Shown in pieces: positions 46,663-60,454 of a stretch of DNA of 64,000 nucleotides. Below the pieces are notes generated by a model. The model had not been told where the DNA came from and made no database searches. It saw only the letters and a program-made list of their open reading frames with translations. Where the stretch lies: contig NC_083604.1 in assembly GCF_029168945.1 (NCBI RefSeq), positions 46,681,686 to 46,745,685 on the forward strand. Direction: 5' to 3'. Source of the stretch: Cannabis sativa (Eukaryota > Streptophyta > Magnoliopsida > Rosales > Cannabaceae). The translations under genes and the position numbers were made by a program. Positions within the stretch are counted from its first letter, which is position 1; each line of letters opens with the position of its first letter.

Positions 46663-47763
46663 CCGTGCCCTTTACACTCCCCTAGATGGTGCTTTTTACA
46701 ACTGGGGCACTCTGGGTAAGTGTATCGGGTTTCAAAGCTTCCATGACGATTGCCTCGACCCTGGTTCCCTCGAAACCTCTTGTTCTGACCTGAGCCGCTG
46801 GATGCAGTAGGTGCCTTTCTTTTCTGATGAGTGGCCGAGCCACTACCTCCCCTACTAAAGCCTGATGTAGGAGGAGTAGGAGCCCCACCAACAAATTGAG
46901 TCACTCGAGACTCTAAGGTGCACTCCACTGCGCCCTCAGCTCGTAGTGCCTTACCCACCATATCAGCATAGGTGGTGTTGTCATCAGTAGTGATCATTAA
47001 GTCATGTCTGATCTTCACATTCAACCCATCCAAGTATTTCTCTTTCTTGCTAAAATTAGTTTGCACAATTCCCGAGGCCAACCTCACCAAACGATTAAAC
47101 TGAATCGTATATTCAGTAACACTCATATTCTCTTCCTGAGTCAGCTGGGTGAATTCTTTTCTTTTAGCACTTCTGACTGCCTTGTTGTAGTACTTGGCAT
47201 GGAACTTTTCCCAGGTCATTGTAGTTACATCCAAAGTCAGGGACACCATGTCCCACCATACCAGAGCTTCTTCTTGAAATTGGAAGGTGCCACAGGCCAC
47301 CCGGTCATTGCCGGTGACACCCATAAAGTTTAAGATTCTGTTAATCACTATTAGCCATTGCTCGACTTTCATGACATTGGGACCTCCCAGGAAAACTGGA
47401 GGTGCCTGCTTACGGAACCTTTCATAATGGGGTTCCATCAGGTTCACAGCAACTACAGGTTTGGCCTGCACAGCAATTGCTGGAGCTAATGGTATTTCTG
47501 GAACATGGATTCAGGAGCACCCTGCTATCTCAACCGCCAAATCTCTTCATCTTGTTCTTTAATCCTGGCTTGCATTTCTGCGAACCTATTTTCCCAATCT
47601 TGGGCAGCTTGGGGAACCTGCGGCGGGTTAACATCAACCCAACCTCGTGCCCTGCCTGTAAGGCCTCTGCTCTAGCCACAAACGTTTGGGGGAATTGAAC
47701 TCCCTGACTGCCAATTCATCTGACCGAGTTACACTGACTTCTGGTATTTTGCCTGGCATCCAT
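46632..47763 (-). pseudogene. Chromovirus B Gag (inactive)
   Basis: Starts at ATG 47763 (MDARQNTRS) with a frame break before 47471. It is then open for 279 codons: the Gag domain (MEPHYERFRKQAPPVFLG, FQEEALVWWDMVS, GLNVKIRHDLMITTDD), a Gly/Ser/Lys-rich linker, and zinc-knuckle sequence (CPSCKKHHLGECKGHGCFQC) cut short at GMPGH by the deletion into protease. It is better preserved than chromovirus A Gag and served as the reference for the stops there. Confidence 0.93.
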
Positions 47764-48023
47764 ACTACTAGAACAACCCGCGTAACCAAGAGCTAGTCTG
47801 GTCAGATTGCGATCAAGAATAACTTACTAATGCCGCTTATTTGGAAATTAAAAACATGCCCCTATTCAGCTATCAGACTACTAACATGCTTCCTATCAGA
47901 CTTTTCTTAAATCATATTATTAACATAAACTACTAAAGCTATAAAAGCTTACTGAACCATGAAACGAGCTAACTGTTGATGAAGATTGTACATGTCGTGA
48001 CGATATTCGGAAGACAACCTGGC

Positions 48024-48036
48024 GGCTCTGATACCA
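48024..48036 (-). other. Primer binding site (initiator tRNA-Met) of chromovirus B
   Basis: TGGTATCAGAGCC on the minus strand, three bases from the LTR. Confidence 0.95.
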
Positions 48037-48039
48037 AAT

Positions 48040-49969
48040 TGTAACAACCTAACTAATTTAGGCGTGTTAGCGTGCTTTTTAACATACTGTGTATCTCGAC
48101 GCTAATCAATGAGATTAATAATAAACATGATTAATTAAAATTTGCTTATTTAATTAGAAACTAAAAATAGTATATTATAAAATCTCGGGATCCCGTTTAC
48201 AAAATACATTTGCAAAAGTTTGTTATTCATATACAAAAGTTTTGTCGGCTAGCGACTATACAGTAAAAAGCCCTGATGTCCCAAAGATCGTACGCTCTAG
48301 GCCTAACAGCCCCGGCATGTACAATCTTCGCCTTCTCGCTCTCACGACTCTTCAACTTTAGTCTTGCCCTTACCTACACATGTAAATAGCACTGTGAGTC
48401 GACAGACTCAGTAAGAAAAGCATAACATAAACATAAAAATATCTTGGGCTATAACCTGGCGCCCATACACCTGATCATAAACCTAACTGAGTCAGGAACG
48501 TTCTTGACAAAGTATGATTAACCGTAAATCCAGCCTATACTCAGTACTCTGGTCCTACTGATGTGGTAGCAGATAACTCATACTATCTAATAGCCTAGAA
48601 CATATATGTTGGCATCTCGGTGCATCTCTATGTACACCTCACCGATGCCCTCATATGCTAATCTGATGGCTATAGGTTTGCCTATTTTGACGCCAACTAA
48701 CATTTACGCTAAACATGTATAAACATATGCATAAGATTATACTAATCTTACCTCAATTCCGAATTTAGGTGTGTCGGCCAACCTGAGTGGAACACCTGCT
48801 CGGAAAATTATAGGCTCCTAAATCACATCGATAACAACATGCATAAGTGACACGCTAAATCACAACTGGGACTTAAGTTCTAAACCAAAACCCTATGTAC
48901 TGCAACTTAATATGGCAATACCCTGAAGTAGCATGGAGTTAACCAACAGAGGCTCTGAAACTTAAACGAATCGGCAACATGAATTTGTCGAGAATCCCAG
49001 CTGCAAAATCCGGGTAACTGGTTTTACAAGCATTGTAAAACTGGTTAGCCGGTTTTACCCAGAAAACCCAAAACAAACCAAACCCTAACCAAATCAATTC
49101 CAAACCTTCTAGACCTACATATTATACCCCAATAAACATTTTCCAAGCAATAAAACAACTACCCAAGCTCAGAATCTAAAATCACCAATAAAAACTAAAG
49201 TTTGAGTTCTTAAACTCAACTTTGTCAAACAACCAAAACAAGCTATCGTTTAACTTCAAATTAGCTCAATAAACATAATTCCAACATTAGAATATCTCAA
49301 TAAAAACAAATCACAAGAATAGAAACCTCAACCCTAAAACAAGCATAAAACCTATCTGAAAACTTAAGAAAACAAGAAGGAAAAGCTTGAGGGGTTTATA
49401 CCTTGAATTGAAATGCTAGGATCTTGCTAGAAATCTGAGTTGAAACTAGAAAAACCCCAATTCTTGCTGGTTCTAGGGTGCTTCGAGAAAGAGAGAGAGG
49501 GTTTATTTTCTTAATTTCTATTTTTTGTAAAATATGAAATGAATAAAAGGTTTTATTAATTAATAACACAATAACATTGAGCATAATAAATCTATTAATG
49601 TCCACTAAAGGACAAAACATTAACTTAGGCAAAATGATCATTCCCTCCCAAACCAACTAATCATAAAAATCATTTAGGGGTATTTTAGTCAATTCTAAAA
49701 TCTCAACTTTTCCCGATATTCCCAGTGTCTAACTATATTGCCCCGCTATACTAAAAATACTAAGATGTGATTCTACTAGCCGAACAACGCGTTCCAATGT
49801 TGTCGGGCACAAAACATGCAAAATTATGAAATTCCGTAAATGCCACATAAAATGCATTCTGAATTTAAATAAGTCATCATAAATTAATAATTCAAAGCTA
49901 ATTAACAAGTTTCATAATTAAACCATAATTATCTACTAATTTCTAAATTAAAGCTAAGCGGTCTTTACA
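48040..49969 (-). repeat. 5' LTR of chromovirus B
   Basis: 1930 bp, TGTAACAACCTAACTAA to GCGGTCTTTACA. It is clearly related to but diverged from the chromovirus A LTRs, with only one CTATACTCAGTAC-type unit and a very short GA tract. A third of it is AT-rich with no coding content. Confidence 0.92.
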
Positions 49970-49996
49970 TCTACTTACTGAAAGCTCGGTTATATA
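49970..49996 (+). repeat. Fragment of an older copia LTR, left of P2
   Basis: 27 bp (ACTTACTGAAAGCTCGGTTATATA) that match the LTR stretch ACTTATTGGAAGCTCGGTTATATAG elsewhere. It ends with ATATA, the left target duplication of P2, and continues at 59579. Confidence 0.85.
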
Positions 49997-50576
49997 TGTT
50001 GGGTTTTGTGCCCTAAATAAAACCCATTTCATATAATCGGATTTACTTATTAATAAAGATAAAAAATAACATTTTATGTTGCATGGTTGACATGATTTAT
50101 TTCATGATTATATATATATAATGTATGAATTCTATTTAAGTCCAGAACATATGAATTTGTTAAATATTATAGTGTGGTCAGCACAGTGGAATATAATCTT
50201 AATTATATGTTCAGAATTTTATTCCCTAATTTGTCAAAACACTGGATTTAGACTGACATGGTATGATCAGCGATAGGTATTCTTACACCTTGGAAAAGTG
50301 TTATGTCTTTTCCAGGTCATTGCAAAGTTTACCAGTATCGGATGTATGGAGTATACATCGGAAGGGACCGATATTGAACTTTGATTAGATATATTCGAAT
50401 TTACCGTAATATCTATTCAATTCAATATCACATGTTGATCCTAGATCAAATGGTCTTAATCCTGATATGATTAGGTTCAATCTCAAGAGTGTTATTCGTG
50501 TTCTTTGATTTGTTAGTTAAGCCTACTTTTGGGTCAGGGTGATACGTACATTTTGGGAACACGGTAGTGCAATTGA
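49997..50576 (+). repeat. P2 5' LTR, first 580 bp
   Basis: It matches the start of the 3' LTR (57730 onward) at roughly 96 percent by eye, up to GGTAGTGCAATTGA, where the M3 LTR begins. Confidence 0.9.
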
Positions 50577-52457
50577 TGTTGCATATATTTTACCAGGATC
50601 TAGATTTACTAACAAGTATGTTTTATTAACATCCTAATATGAATTCTAAAACAATGAAATAAACACATATAAAGTTTACGAAACCTTACATTGGGTGCAG
50701 CGGAATATAATGACTCCTTCTGTTCAGATATCTAGCCCTTTATTCATTTCTGTAGCAAAGCATTATCAATATCTGAACCTGGATCTCTTTCTCTCTTTCC
50801 TTTGATGTTGATTATCCTTCTTGTTGGATGGTTTTCCACAGTCTTACACACTATGATTGAGATACCACTTGATGTGTGTGTGCACTCACTCATCCACTCA
50901 AGTATTTCGAAAAGTAAAGAAGAAAAGAGAGGGAAGTGGTTTCGGCTATAGAGAATAGGAGGCTCAATTTCATCTGACAGAATTCACAAAGTTAAGTGTG
51001 AATGAGAGCCATCACTATCTATTTATAGGTAACCACCTAGGTTTAGGTTAGAATTATTTGGCATTAAAATAATGAAAAAATAAATGATAAAACCCATAAA
51101 GTGTGGCCGGCTATGGGCTTGGATAATGGGCCTCACTTATGCAATTTTGCTGTTTTATCATTCCTGCATCTGATTTTCTCAACAACGCCAATTTTCCAAT
51201 TTAACCATTCAAATGCCAATTCTAATTATTTAATCACTAAAATTAATTATTAAATAATATTGTCATTTAATATATTTATTAATTAGACATATAAAGTCTC
51301 TTAATTAATAAATAAACCTAGAATCTCTTTTCTTTACAATTTTTCCCTTGCTTAGTGAAAATTCATAAAGTAGACGTAGTCCAACTTTAGAATTATAACT
51401 GATTAATTAAAATCAATTAACTGAGTCTTACAAGCAGTATGGTCTCAACTAGTATGGGGACCATGGGTCTATATATCCGAGCTTCCAATAAGCGGATCAA
51501 GAATTTATATCTACAATTCACTGACTTATTAATTCTTCGTTGAATCCACGGATAGAACTTATAATTGCACTCTCAGTATATAGAACGCTCTATAGGTTCC
51601 ACGATATAGACACGTCATTAGTTATCCATTGTTATAATCCTAATGTGATCAATGATCCTCTATATAGATGATTTACACTGTAAAGGGATTAAATTACCGT
51701 AACACCCTACAATGTATTTTATCCTTAAAACACTTAACCCTGTATAAATGATATTTCAGCTAAGTGAAATGAGATCTCCACTATTTATTTTCGTTTGGTT
51801 AAGCTAGAAAGAAATCATCCTTTACTTTCTATTCGCCAGATAGCAGCTATAGATTCCATATTTATGTTAGCGCTCCCACTCAATTGCACTACCGTGTTCC
51901 TAAAATGTACGTATCACCCTAACCCAAAAGTAGGCTTAACTAACAAATTAAAGAACACGAATAACACTCTTGAGATTGAACCTAATCATATCAGGATTAA
52001 GATCATTTGATCTAGGATCAACAGGTGATATTTAATTGAATAGATATTACGGTAAATTCTAATATATCTAATCAAAGTTCAATATCGGTCCCTTCCGATG
52101 TATACTCCATACATCCGATGCTGGTAAACTTTGCCAATGTCCTGGAAAGGACATAACACTTATCCAAGGTGTAAGAATACCTATCGCTGATTATCATGTC
52201 AGTCTAAATCCAGTGTTCTGACAAATCAGGGAATAAACTTTCGAACATATAATTAAGATTATATTCCACTGTGTTGACAACACTATAATCATTAACAAAT
52301 TGATATGTTCTGGACTTAAATAGAATTCATACATTATGTAAATAATCATGAAATAAATCTTGTGAACCATGCAACATTAAATGCTATTTCTGATCTTTAT
52401 TAATAAGTAAATCTGATTATATTGAAATGAGTTTTATTTAGGGCATAAAACCCAACA
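50577..52457 (-). repeat. M3 copia-like 3' LTR
   Basis: 1881 bp, TGTTGCATATATTTTACCAGG to GGGCATAAAACCCAACA, with the polypurine tract next to it at 52458-52472 (minus-strand GTGCAAGTGGGAGTT). Confidence 0.92.
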
Positions 52458-54800
52458 AACTCCCACTTGCACTAATATTAAACAAAATGTGCATTTCAAA
52501 TAATCGCAACATCTTGATATACAAATCAAGTGTAGTAGTAGTAAACTCCTTGTAATAGGATCTGAAAGGTTGAATTAAACACAACCTTTTCTCCACCATT
52601 ACTCTTCCTTAATCACAAAATCATTGATAATGTGAAATTCCTCTCTATATGTCTACTCTCTTGGGATACTGGATTCTATACCTTTGGCAACTGCTTCTTG
52701 GTTATTCAGGAAGTAACACTAGTAGTTAAGGCAATTTGGAATGGTGCCAAAATGTATAGAAGTTTCCTTAGACTGAATAAGTACCTTTCCTGCAACTTTG
52801 ACATTCAGTCCCTTTCTGGTAGACTTAGAGACTTCAGATAGGTTTTACACTTCTCCAAAATCACTATTCCACCGCCAGAGTAATCACCATCTTATCAGCA
52901 GACTTTCTAACACAAAGGCAAGTCTTGAAATCTGATGTGGTGTAGTCTAAGAGTTTTAAACACACCCTTATTGACTAACATATAGTTCCTCTTCTTAATC
53001 TTAAGATTTACTTGATTGTCTTCCAATGTTCCTCGCCTGGATTAATCTGATACTTACTGATTACTCCCACCCAACAGTAGATGTCTGGTCTAAGGCATAC
53101 TAAAGCATATCTGAGACCTCTCACTGTTGATATAAGAAATTCTTTCATGGCTTTATCTTTTCAGGAATAGTTGAGACTTTTCCTTAGATAAATAAAATCT
53201 ATGCCTAGAAGTCGAGAAGCTTCTATAGATTGCCATTAGAAAGAAAATGCTTCAGCATCTTACTAAAGTAAGTTGCTTGCATTAGAGTAAGTAATTACCA
53301 GGTATACCATAAGCCATAGGTTTAGATAAACTCAAACCTATAATACTAGGAACATGAAGTTTTGTTAAGTCCATTGAATAGACTTATTAACAAAAGTTTC
53401 CTTTTATGTCCTTATAATAGAAAAATTTAGGTTACTCCATGTGAATGGATTAAACCACAGTTCTCTTGGCTTTTCTTCTTAGTTTCTTATCTTGACAATC
53501 CATTACTTGTTTAAACTCATAATGGATTTTAATCACTAGTGTCTTCCAAGTCATAAGAAGTGAAGTTCCTAGAAACTCTCCCACTACGACAAGGTACCGT
53601 GAATTATGTCTAAGAAAACTAAATGGTATTGATTTCTTCGGTTGTGACAAGACAACAGAGGCAGCGAGATCATCATATGTCAAATAAGATGATAGAACAC
53701 TTTTGGAATCAAAAAAAAAATATCTCCTTTATTTTCTACTTTATTTTTCAGACTTAGTCATTGACTATGGGATGGTCCACCCCTAATCACTTAGAATAGC
53801 TAACAAACATGCAAACCATGGTTAACAGTTCTAGCTTTTCTTAAGATTTTGATCAAGTCATCAATGAATCTAGTAATGATTTACATTAAGTATACAACCA
53901 TTACATCATTCTGAAATTATATTACCATAGAAAGACTTAGGCAACGACTAGTAACTAATCATCAATATGCAAATCGAAATTTCTGGGGAGGTAAGTTTGG
54001 ATATAATTCAAAAATCAATTTAATGATCTTTGAACTACATATCTACTAACTATTTCTCCACCCCTATCAGTTCACAAGATCTTTAACCACTCACCTTAAT
54101 GGTTTATCACCATTGCTAGAAATTCAGAAATTTTTCAAACATTTCAAATTTCTTTGCTTAAGGTATAATCTAGAGTGATCGTTTTAAGAATACAACGAAA
54201 AACTCATATCCACCCCTGAATGTACATCCATCTGCGAATGAGATGAACTTACTTTCAGTGGATATAGGCATATTAACTCTTTGCAGAGATTGATCTTGTC
54301 AATACAACTATGATCAAGATACAAATGCCATAGATTAAAAATGTGTGGTTGTGTCTTTTTGATGACTTAGGTTTAGTTACATCAAAGAGTTCTTAGAATA
54401 GTGCAAGTGGATCCTGGTCACAGAATACTAAACACATATTCCATACAGTTTGAATCCATTGATAGAAAATGGTTATTAAACACTCGTGAAAGTGTAACTG
54501 TATTGTATTCTGGAATTAGAAATATAAGAATATTTCTGTTTGGAATCTAAAATTAAAGTCAAAGACTTAAATTTATACCAAATATAATGAGTAATTCTTT
54601 CTTGGACCACCACTACTAATTTAAACTTTAAGTCAGATTTGCCCATACAAGTAGGAGATATCTAAGATTGAGGATTTATATCATTTTGCAATAGAATTTC
54701 AGGATTATAATCATATGCGTCATTTAATTTCTGAAGAGAAAAAATAGAATGACATGAAATGATATATAGACCATTCATCCAATGATATGTTATTGAGCTA
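52458..54800 (-). pseudogene. M3: decayed copia RNase H, linker and integrase; no RT catalytic motif seen
   Basis: It mirrors P1 closely: the RNase H area at about 52850-53110, the RT tail at about 53150-53240, the linker at about 53540-53610, the integrase DRGG area at about 54055-54080 and the GAG-pre-integrase area at about 54285-54335. The RT centre is missing in the same place as in P1. A 77-codon frame at 53683-53450 has a look-alike in P1 (26845-27078), but it is off-frame relative to the recognisable linker and is not taken as a gene. Confidence 0.75.
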
Positions 54801-57321
54801 ATTCGAAATGAATAAGCTAAGAGGAATTAGGATAATTTCGTTGTTTAAATAAGAATCCAACGATGCTTCGATTAACGAAAGACAAAGTAATCTTATTTAT
54901 ACAATCTTCTTGTTTCATATTGTAAAAATACTAGTCTAAGGTGTCATCAATTGATGAACAACTAGATGTTGCATATACAATATTTATCTTTTGAGATCTA
55001 ACACTATTATGTATGTCTAATGGTGAAAATCCATTAGGGATTTATCTCATTAGATAAACAAACCAAGTTAGACCAACAATGAAGATTCGAAATTAAACTA
55101 CAATTTAAAAACAGAAAATAACATGGTTCAATATAAATTCATACACAATTCAGAAATTATTAAACATATAGCAAGTAGGAATGACAAGTGAAAATACTAA
55201 ATCATACAATCTTAAATAATTTCCAAGGTTTCCAACAAACTGATACAGTGTCCCGGTAGGCGAGAGTTAAAGTATCATTCATTGAATAGAGTTGTCAGCT
55301 CATCTAAAATGCAAACCATTCTAGCAACCTTTTATTCGATCAAAATAAGAATCCAACGTTGTCTCGGTAGGCGAGAGTCAAGGTTATTCTCATTTTATGA
55401 GCTTCCACCATTGTTTCATATTTTGTAAGTCAAATACAGTTGCCACCATTAGGGTGATCCATACCATATAAAACACTTACAAAGCTACTTATCTTTCGAG
55501 ATTAAACGGTGCTAACTTGCTAATGAACGTTCCTCCATTAGGGAGGATTACTCACTAAAACAAAAGCTATGTAAAACCAACAATGGAGATCGAATGTCCT
55601 AATAATAAAGCTCATTATTTAAAGTGTATTTTCTTCTAATATTTATTTTAATCAATTTATTTTAAATATATATTTATTTAATTAAAATTTCTAATTTAGA
55701 ATGAAAAATTCTAAATATAAATTTTAATTTAATATTTATACATTTTTACTTAGATGGATATGAAAATAACATGAATTATTTCCATCTTAGTAATAATTTC
55801 CAATAAATATTTAGAAAAATATTCAATTTAAGTTGTTACAAAATTAATTTAAATTAATTTACAACTCAAATTTAATTTTCTATAAATATATATTGCATTT
55901 CGAAAAATTGAAGTATTTAATAATATAATTTTCAAAATTGCTTGTTAAAATAAAAATAAAAATAAATCCTGGAAAAATTATTCTAATTTAATGTTGGCCC
56001 AAAATTAATTAATAAAATTAATTTACAACAAAAAATATAATTATCCTATTTAATTAAATATATAAGAAAAATTTCAAATATTTAAGTATGATGATGAAAA
56101 TCAACTTAAATATTAATTTTCTATTTAATTAAATACACTAGAAAAATACTTCCAGCAAAAACAGATAATATCTATCTAGATTTTCATGGACTAATTAATT
56201 CGTTTTCTAATTAAATATATTTTACTTCATTTATTTTAATTAATCATTAAATGAAAAAATCATTGATTTAAGTTTGTACAAAATTAAAATAAATAATTTA
56301 CAACTTTAATCTATTTTTCAAATAAAATTCGAAATTAATGCATTTAAGAAATGCAATTTCGAAATTGTGGAAAAAGATTAATAAAATAAAATAAAATATA
56401 TTTTGAAAATTATTCAAATTTAAGTTATATGAAATCAGATTTCAAACTTAAAATAATTTTCAATTTTAATTAAATAACATGAAAATAATAATATTTAAGT
56501 ATCATGGTGAAAATCAACTTAAATATTTAAATTTTCAATTTAATTAAATGTATTAAATTCAAGAAATAAATAATTAAGTATAGAGAAGACTTAATTATTA
56601 ATTCTAATTTAATACTAGGAAAAATATACTTAACTTAGATTGTACCAAAATTAATTATCAAACAATTAATTTCACAATCTATGATATTTTCCTAATTAAA
56701 TATTAGAAAAAATAACTAGTACTAGAGATAACTATCTAGAATAATTTCATTTACTAATTGTTTTTCTAAAATTAACTTTAAAATATTAAATGAAAAAATA
56801 AATTTCATATATTTTAAAAGTTAATTATGTTGCTAATTAAATTTTAATTAGGTTAGACTAATATAATTAACCTAATACAATTATCAAAATTAGGCAAATG
56901 GACCTTCACAATTGGGGTAGTTCATGTGAGGGGGAGCAGGGTTCAGTATGTCTTACCCACTTTTATTGGCCCTCAACTCTCAGACAAGGCCCAAAAGAGA
57001 GGAATTTAACCTTTAAATAACCAATTGTTATTCATTCAATAAGCCCAAATCTAATTGGGCCTAAATAAATTTTCTTATGTCAAAATTTATTTTAGCAACC
57101 TAGTCCATTTACTTAGTAAAACTTAAATGGGCTTCCTATATGCATCTAAGCCCAATAGCAAACATATAGGCTCACACAGGTCAAAAGATTTGGATGGGTC
57201 CTATCATGTTACTAGGTTTACACAGATGAAAGAAATTGCAAAATTTACCTGATACAAATTATTTATAACATATTGACAATTGGACTATGATTAAAATTAG
57301 ATCATTGGATTTTTCAACAAG
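54801..57321 (-). repeat. M3 repeat block and AT-rich leader
   Basis: The duplicated-motif block lies at about 54880-55600 (GTCCCGGTAGGCGAGAGT twice). The leader follows to 57321 and then joins P2 RNase H sequence at a shared AGT. The M3 5' LTR and primer site are absent. Nothing coding is seen. Confidence 0.75.
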
Positions 57322-57729
57322 TGATTTTGGAGAAGTGTAAAAACCTATTTGAAGTCTCTTAGTCTACTAGAAAGAGACTGAATGTTAAAGTTGCAGGAAA
57401 GGTACTTATTCAGTCTAAGGAAAGTTCTATACATTTGTGGCACTGTTCCAACTTGCCTTAACTACTAGTGTTACTTCCTGAATAACCAAGAAGTAGTTGC
57501 CAAAAGTATAGAATACAGTTTCCCAAGAGAGTAGACATATAGAGAGGAATTTCACATTATCGAGGATTTTGTGATTAATGAAGATTAATGGTGGAGAAGA
57601 GGCTGTGTTTAATTCAACCTGCCAGATCCTATTACGAGGAGTTTACTACTATTACACTTGATTTGTACATCAAGGTGTTGAGATTATTTAAAATGCACAC
57701 TGTGTCTTATATTAGTGCAAGTGGGAGTT
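57322..57729 (+). pseudogene. P2 interior remnant: RNase H end and polypurine tract
   Basis: It aligns with 27670-28073 of P1 (GATTTTGGAGAAGTGTAAAAACC onward) and ends in the purine-rich GTGCAAGTGGGAGTT directly before the LTR. Frames are broken. Confidence 0.8.
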
Positions 57730-59578
57730 TGTTGGGTTTTGTGCCCTAAATAAAACCCATTTCATGTAATCAGGTTTACTTATTAATAAAGATCAGAAAT
57801 AACATTTTATGTTGCATGGTTCACATGATTTATTTCATGATTATATATATAATGTATGAATTCTATTTAAGTCCAGAACATATGAATTTGTTAAAGATTA
57901 TAGTGTTGTCAGCACAGTGGAATATAATCTTAATTATATGTTCGAAAGTTTATTCCCTGATTTGTCAGAACACTGGATTTAGACTGACATTGTATGATCA
58001 GCGATAGGTATTCTTACACCTTAGAAAAGTGTTATATCCTTTCTAGGACATTGCAAAGTTTACCAGTCTCGGATGTATGGAGTATACATCGGAAGGGACC
58101 GATATTGAAGTTTGATTAGATATATTAGACTTTAGCGTAATATCTATTCAATTCAATATCACCTGTTGATCCTAGATCAAATGATCTTAATCCTGATATG
58201 ATTAGGTTCAATCTCAAGAGTGTTATTCGTGTTCTTTGATTTGTTAGTTAAGCCTACTTTTGGGTCAGGGTGATACGTACATTTTGGGAACATGGTAGTG
58301 CAATTGAGTGGGAGTGCTAACATAAATATGGAATCTATAGCTTCTATCTGGCGAATAGAAAGTAAAGGATGATTTCCTTCGAGCTTAACCAAACGAAAAT
58401 AAATTGTGGAGTACTCATTTCACTTAGCTGAAATATCATTTATACAGGGTTAAGTGTTTTAAGGATAAAATACATTGTAGGGTGTTACGGTAATTTAATC
58501 CATTTAAAGTGTAAATCATCTATATAGAGGATCATTGATCTAATTAGGATTATAAAAATGGGTAACTAATGACGTATCTATATCGTGGAACATATATAGC
58601 GTTCTATATGACTGGGAGTGCAATTCAAAGTTCTAAGAGTGGATTCAATAAGGAATTAATAAGTTAAGGAATTTACTTGGTGAATTCGATTCGACTTATT
58701 GGAAGCTCGGTTATATAGACCCATGGTCCCCATACTAGTTGAGACCATACTGCTTGTAAGACTCAGTTAATTGATTTTAATTAATCAATTATAATTCTAA
58801 AAGTTAGACTATGGTACTTTATGAATTTTCACTAAGCAAGGGCGAAATTGTAAAGAAAAAGAGATTCTAGGTTTATTTATTAATTAAGAGACTTTACATG
58901 TCTAAATTAATAAATATATTAAGAAATATTATTTAATAATTATTTTTAAGTTATTAAATAATTAGAATTGGCATTTGAATGGTTACATTGGAAAATTGGC
59001 ATTTTTGAGAAAATGGGAATGAAAAATAACAAAATGAGAAAGTTGCAAAGTGAGGCCCAATTTCCTTATATGGGCCGCCCACTATGCATAGGCTTTTACC
59101 ATTTTATTTTTCATTATTTTAATGCCACACAATTCTAACCTAAACCTAGAAGGCATTCTATAAATAGAAAGTATTGGCTTCAGGAAACTCATAACTTTGG
59201 ATATTGTTTCCTTCAGAAAAAAGCCAAGCCGCCCCTTCTCTCTCTTTTCTTCTCTTCTAATTTCGAAATTCCCGTGAGTGATAGAGTAGTGCCCACACAC
59301 ATCAAGTGGTACCTCAATCATAGTATGTAAGACTATGGAAAATCAGCATCAAAGAAGGAGAGAAAGAGATCCAGATTCAGATCTTGATAATGCTCTACTA
59401 CAGAAAGGAATCAAGGGCTAGAGATCTGAATGGAAGGAGTCATAATATTCCGCTGCACCCAATGTAAGGTTTCTTGAACTTTATATGTGTTTATTTCATT
59501 GTTTTAGAATTCATATTAGGATGTTAATAAAACATACTTGCTTGTAAATCTAGATCCTGGTAAAATATATTTCCAACA
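57730..59578 (+). repeat. P2 3' LTR (complete)
   Basis: 1849 bp, TGTTGGGTTTTGTGCCCTAA to GGTAAAATATATTTCCAACA, followed by the right ATATA duplication. It belongs to the GTGCCC subfamily, distinct from the ATGCCC LTRs. Confidence 0.93.
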
Positions 59579-60454
59579 ATATAGGCCCATGGTTTCCTCA
59601 CTAGTTGAGATAATACTGCTTGCAGACTCAGTTAATTGATTTTAACTAATCAATTGTAATTCTAAAATTAGACTATATCTTATTTATGAATTTTCACTAA
59701 GCAAGGGCTTCATTGTGAAGAAAAGAGTTTTTGAGGTCAATTTGTTAATTAAGAGACTTTGTATGGTCTAATTAATAAATTACATAAATGACAATTTTAT
59801 TTAGTAATTAATTATAATTATTAAATAAATAGTTTTGGCATTTATAGGATTGAATTGAAAAATATGGTATTATTGAAAAGAAGAATAAGTGGTTGAAATA
59901 AAGTGGCAAAAATCTAACTAGAGTTTGGCCCTTTAAAGTGTACGGCCAAGAAGTGATTTTTGCCCAATATTTTATTCTTTTTTAATCCATATAATTCAGC
60001 CCTAAGCCCTAGTTGAAACACTGTAAAAGGAACATGATACTCTCACTCATTCAACTATTGTCAACTTGACTATTCAACCAACCTAGATGAGAGAGTTCCT
60101 TCCTTAGTGATTTTAGCCTCCTTCATTGTTCTTCCATATTCGAACCTTGAGTGAATGAGTGACGTGCCCACACATAGTAAGTCAAGTACTCAATCATAGT
60201 GAGTAAGACGGTGGTAACCAAACCCGAAGGAGAGAAAGAGATTCAGGTTCAGATCTTGATAATGCTCTGCCACAGAAAAGAATCAAGGGCTAGAGATCTT
60301 GAACAGAAGTGGTCATTATATTCCGCTGCAATCAATGTAAGGTTTTCTTAAACCCTTATGTGTTTATTTTCATTGTTTTAGAGATATTCATATTTAGGAT
60401 GTTAATTCAATGTACTTGTTAGTAAATCTAGATCCTGGTAAAATATTTCCAACA
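59579..60454 (+). repeat. Older copia LTR, right part
   Basis: It continues the 27-bp fragment at 49970-49996 through to the LTR terminus GGTAAAATATTTCCAACA at 60454. It is more diverged from the other LTRs than they are from each other, so it is the oldest copia LTR here. Its terminus lies within what was exon 1 of the decayed antisense gene. Confidence 0.85.

Larger units (their letters stand above)
49997..59578 (+). mobile_element. Copia-like element P2, plus strand, with an inverted partial copy M3 inside
   Basis: Bounded by TGTTGGGTTTTGTGCCC and TTTCCAACA with a perfect ATATA duplication (49992-49996 and 59579-59583). The 5' LTR is present only to 50576. M3 then follows in the opposite direction. 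The P2 sequence resumes at about 57322 in the RNase H end, goes on to the polypurine tract (57717-57729) and ends in a complete 3' LTR. The rest of the 5' LTR, the leader and most of the interior are missing. Confidence 0.9.

Noticed and set aside
59082..59321. 79-codon minus-strand frame near a GA-rich stretch
   Set aside because: It lies in the P2 3' LTR; similar leader-like DNA occurs at the same place in other LTR copies with different frames.
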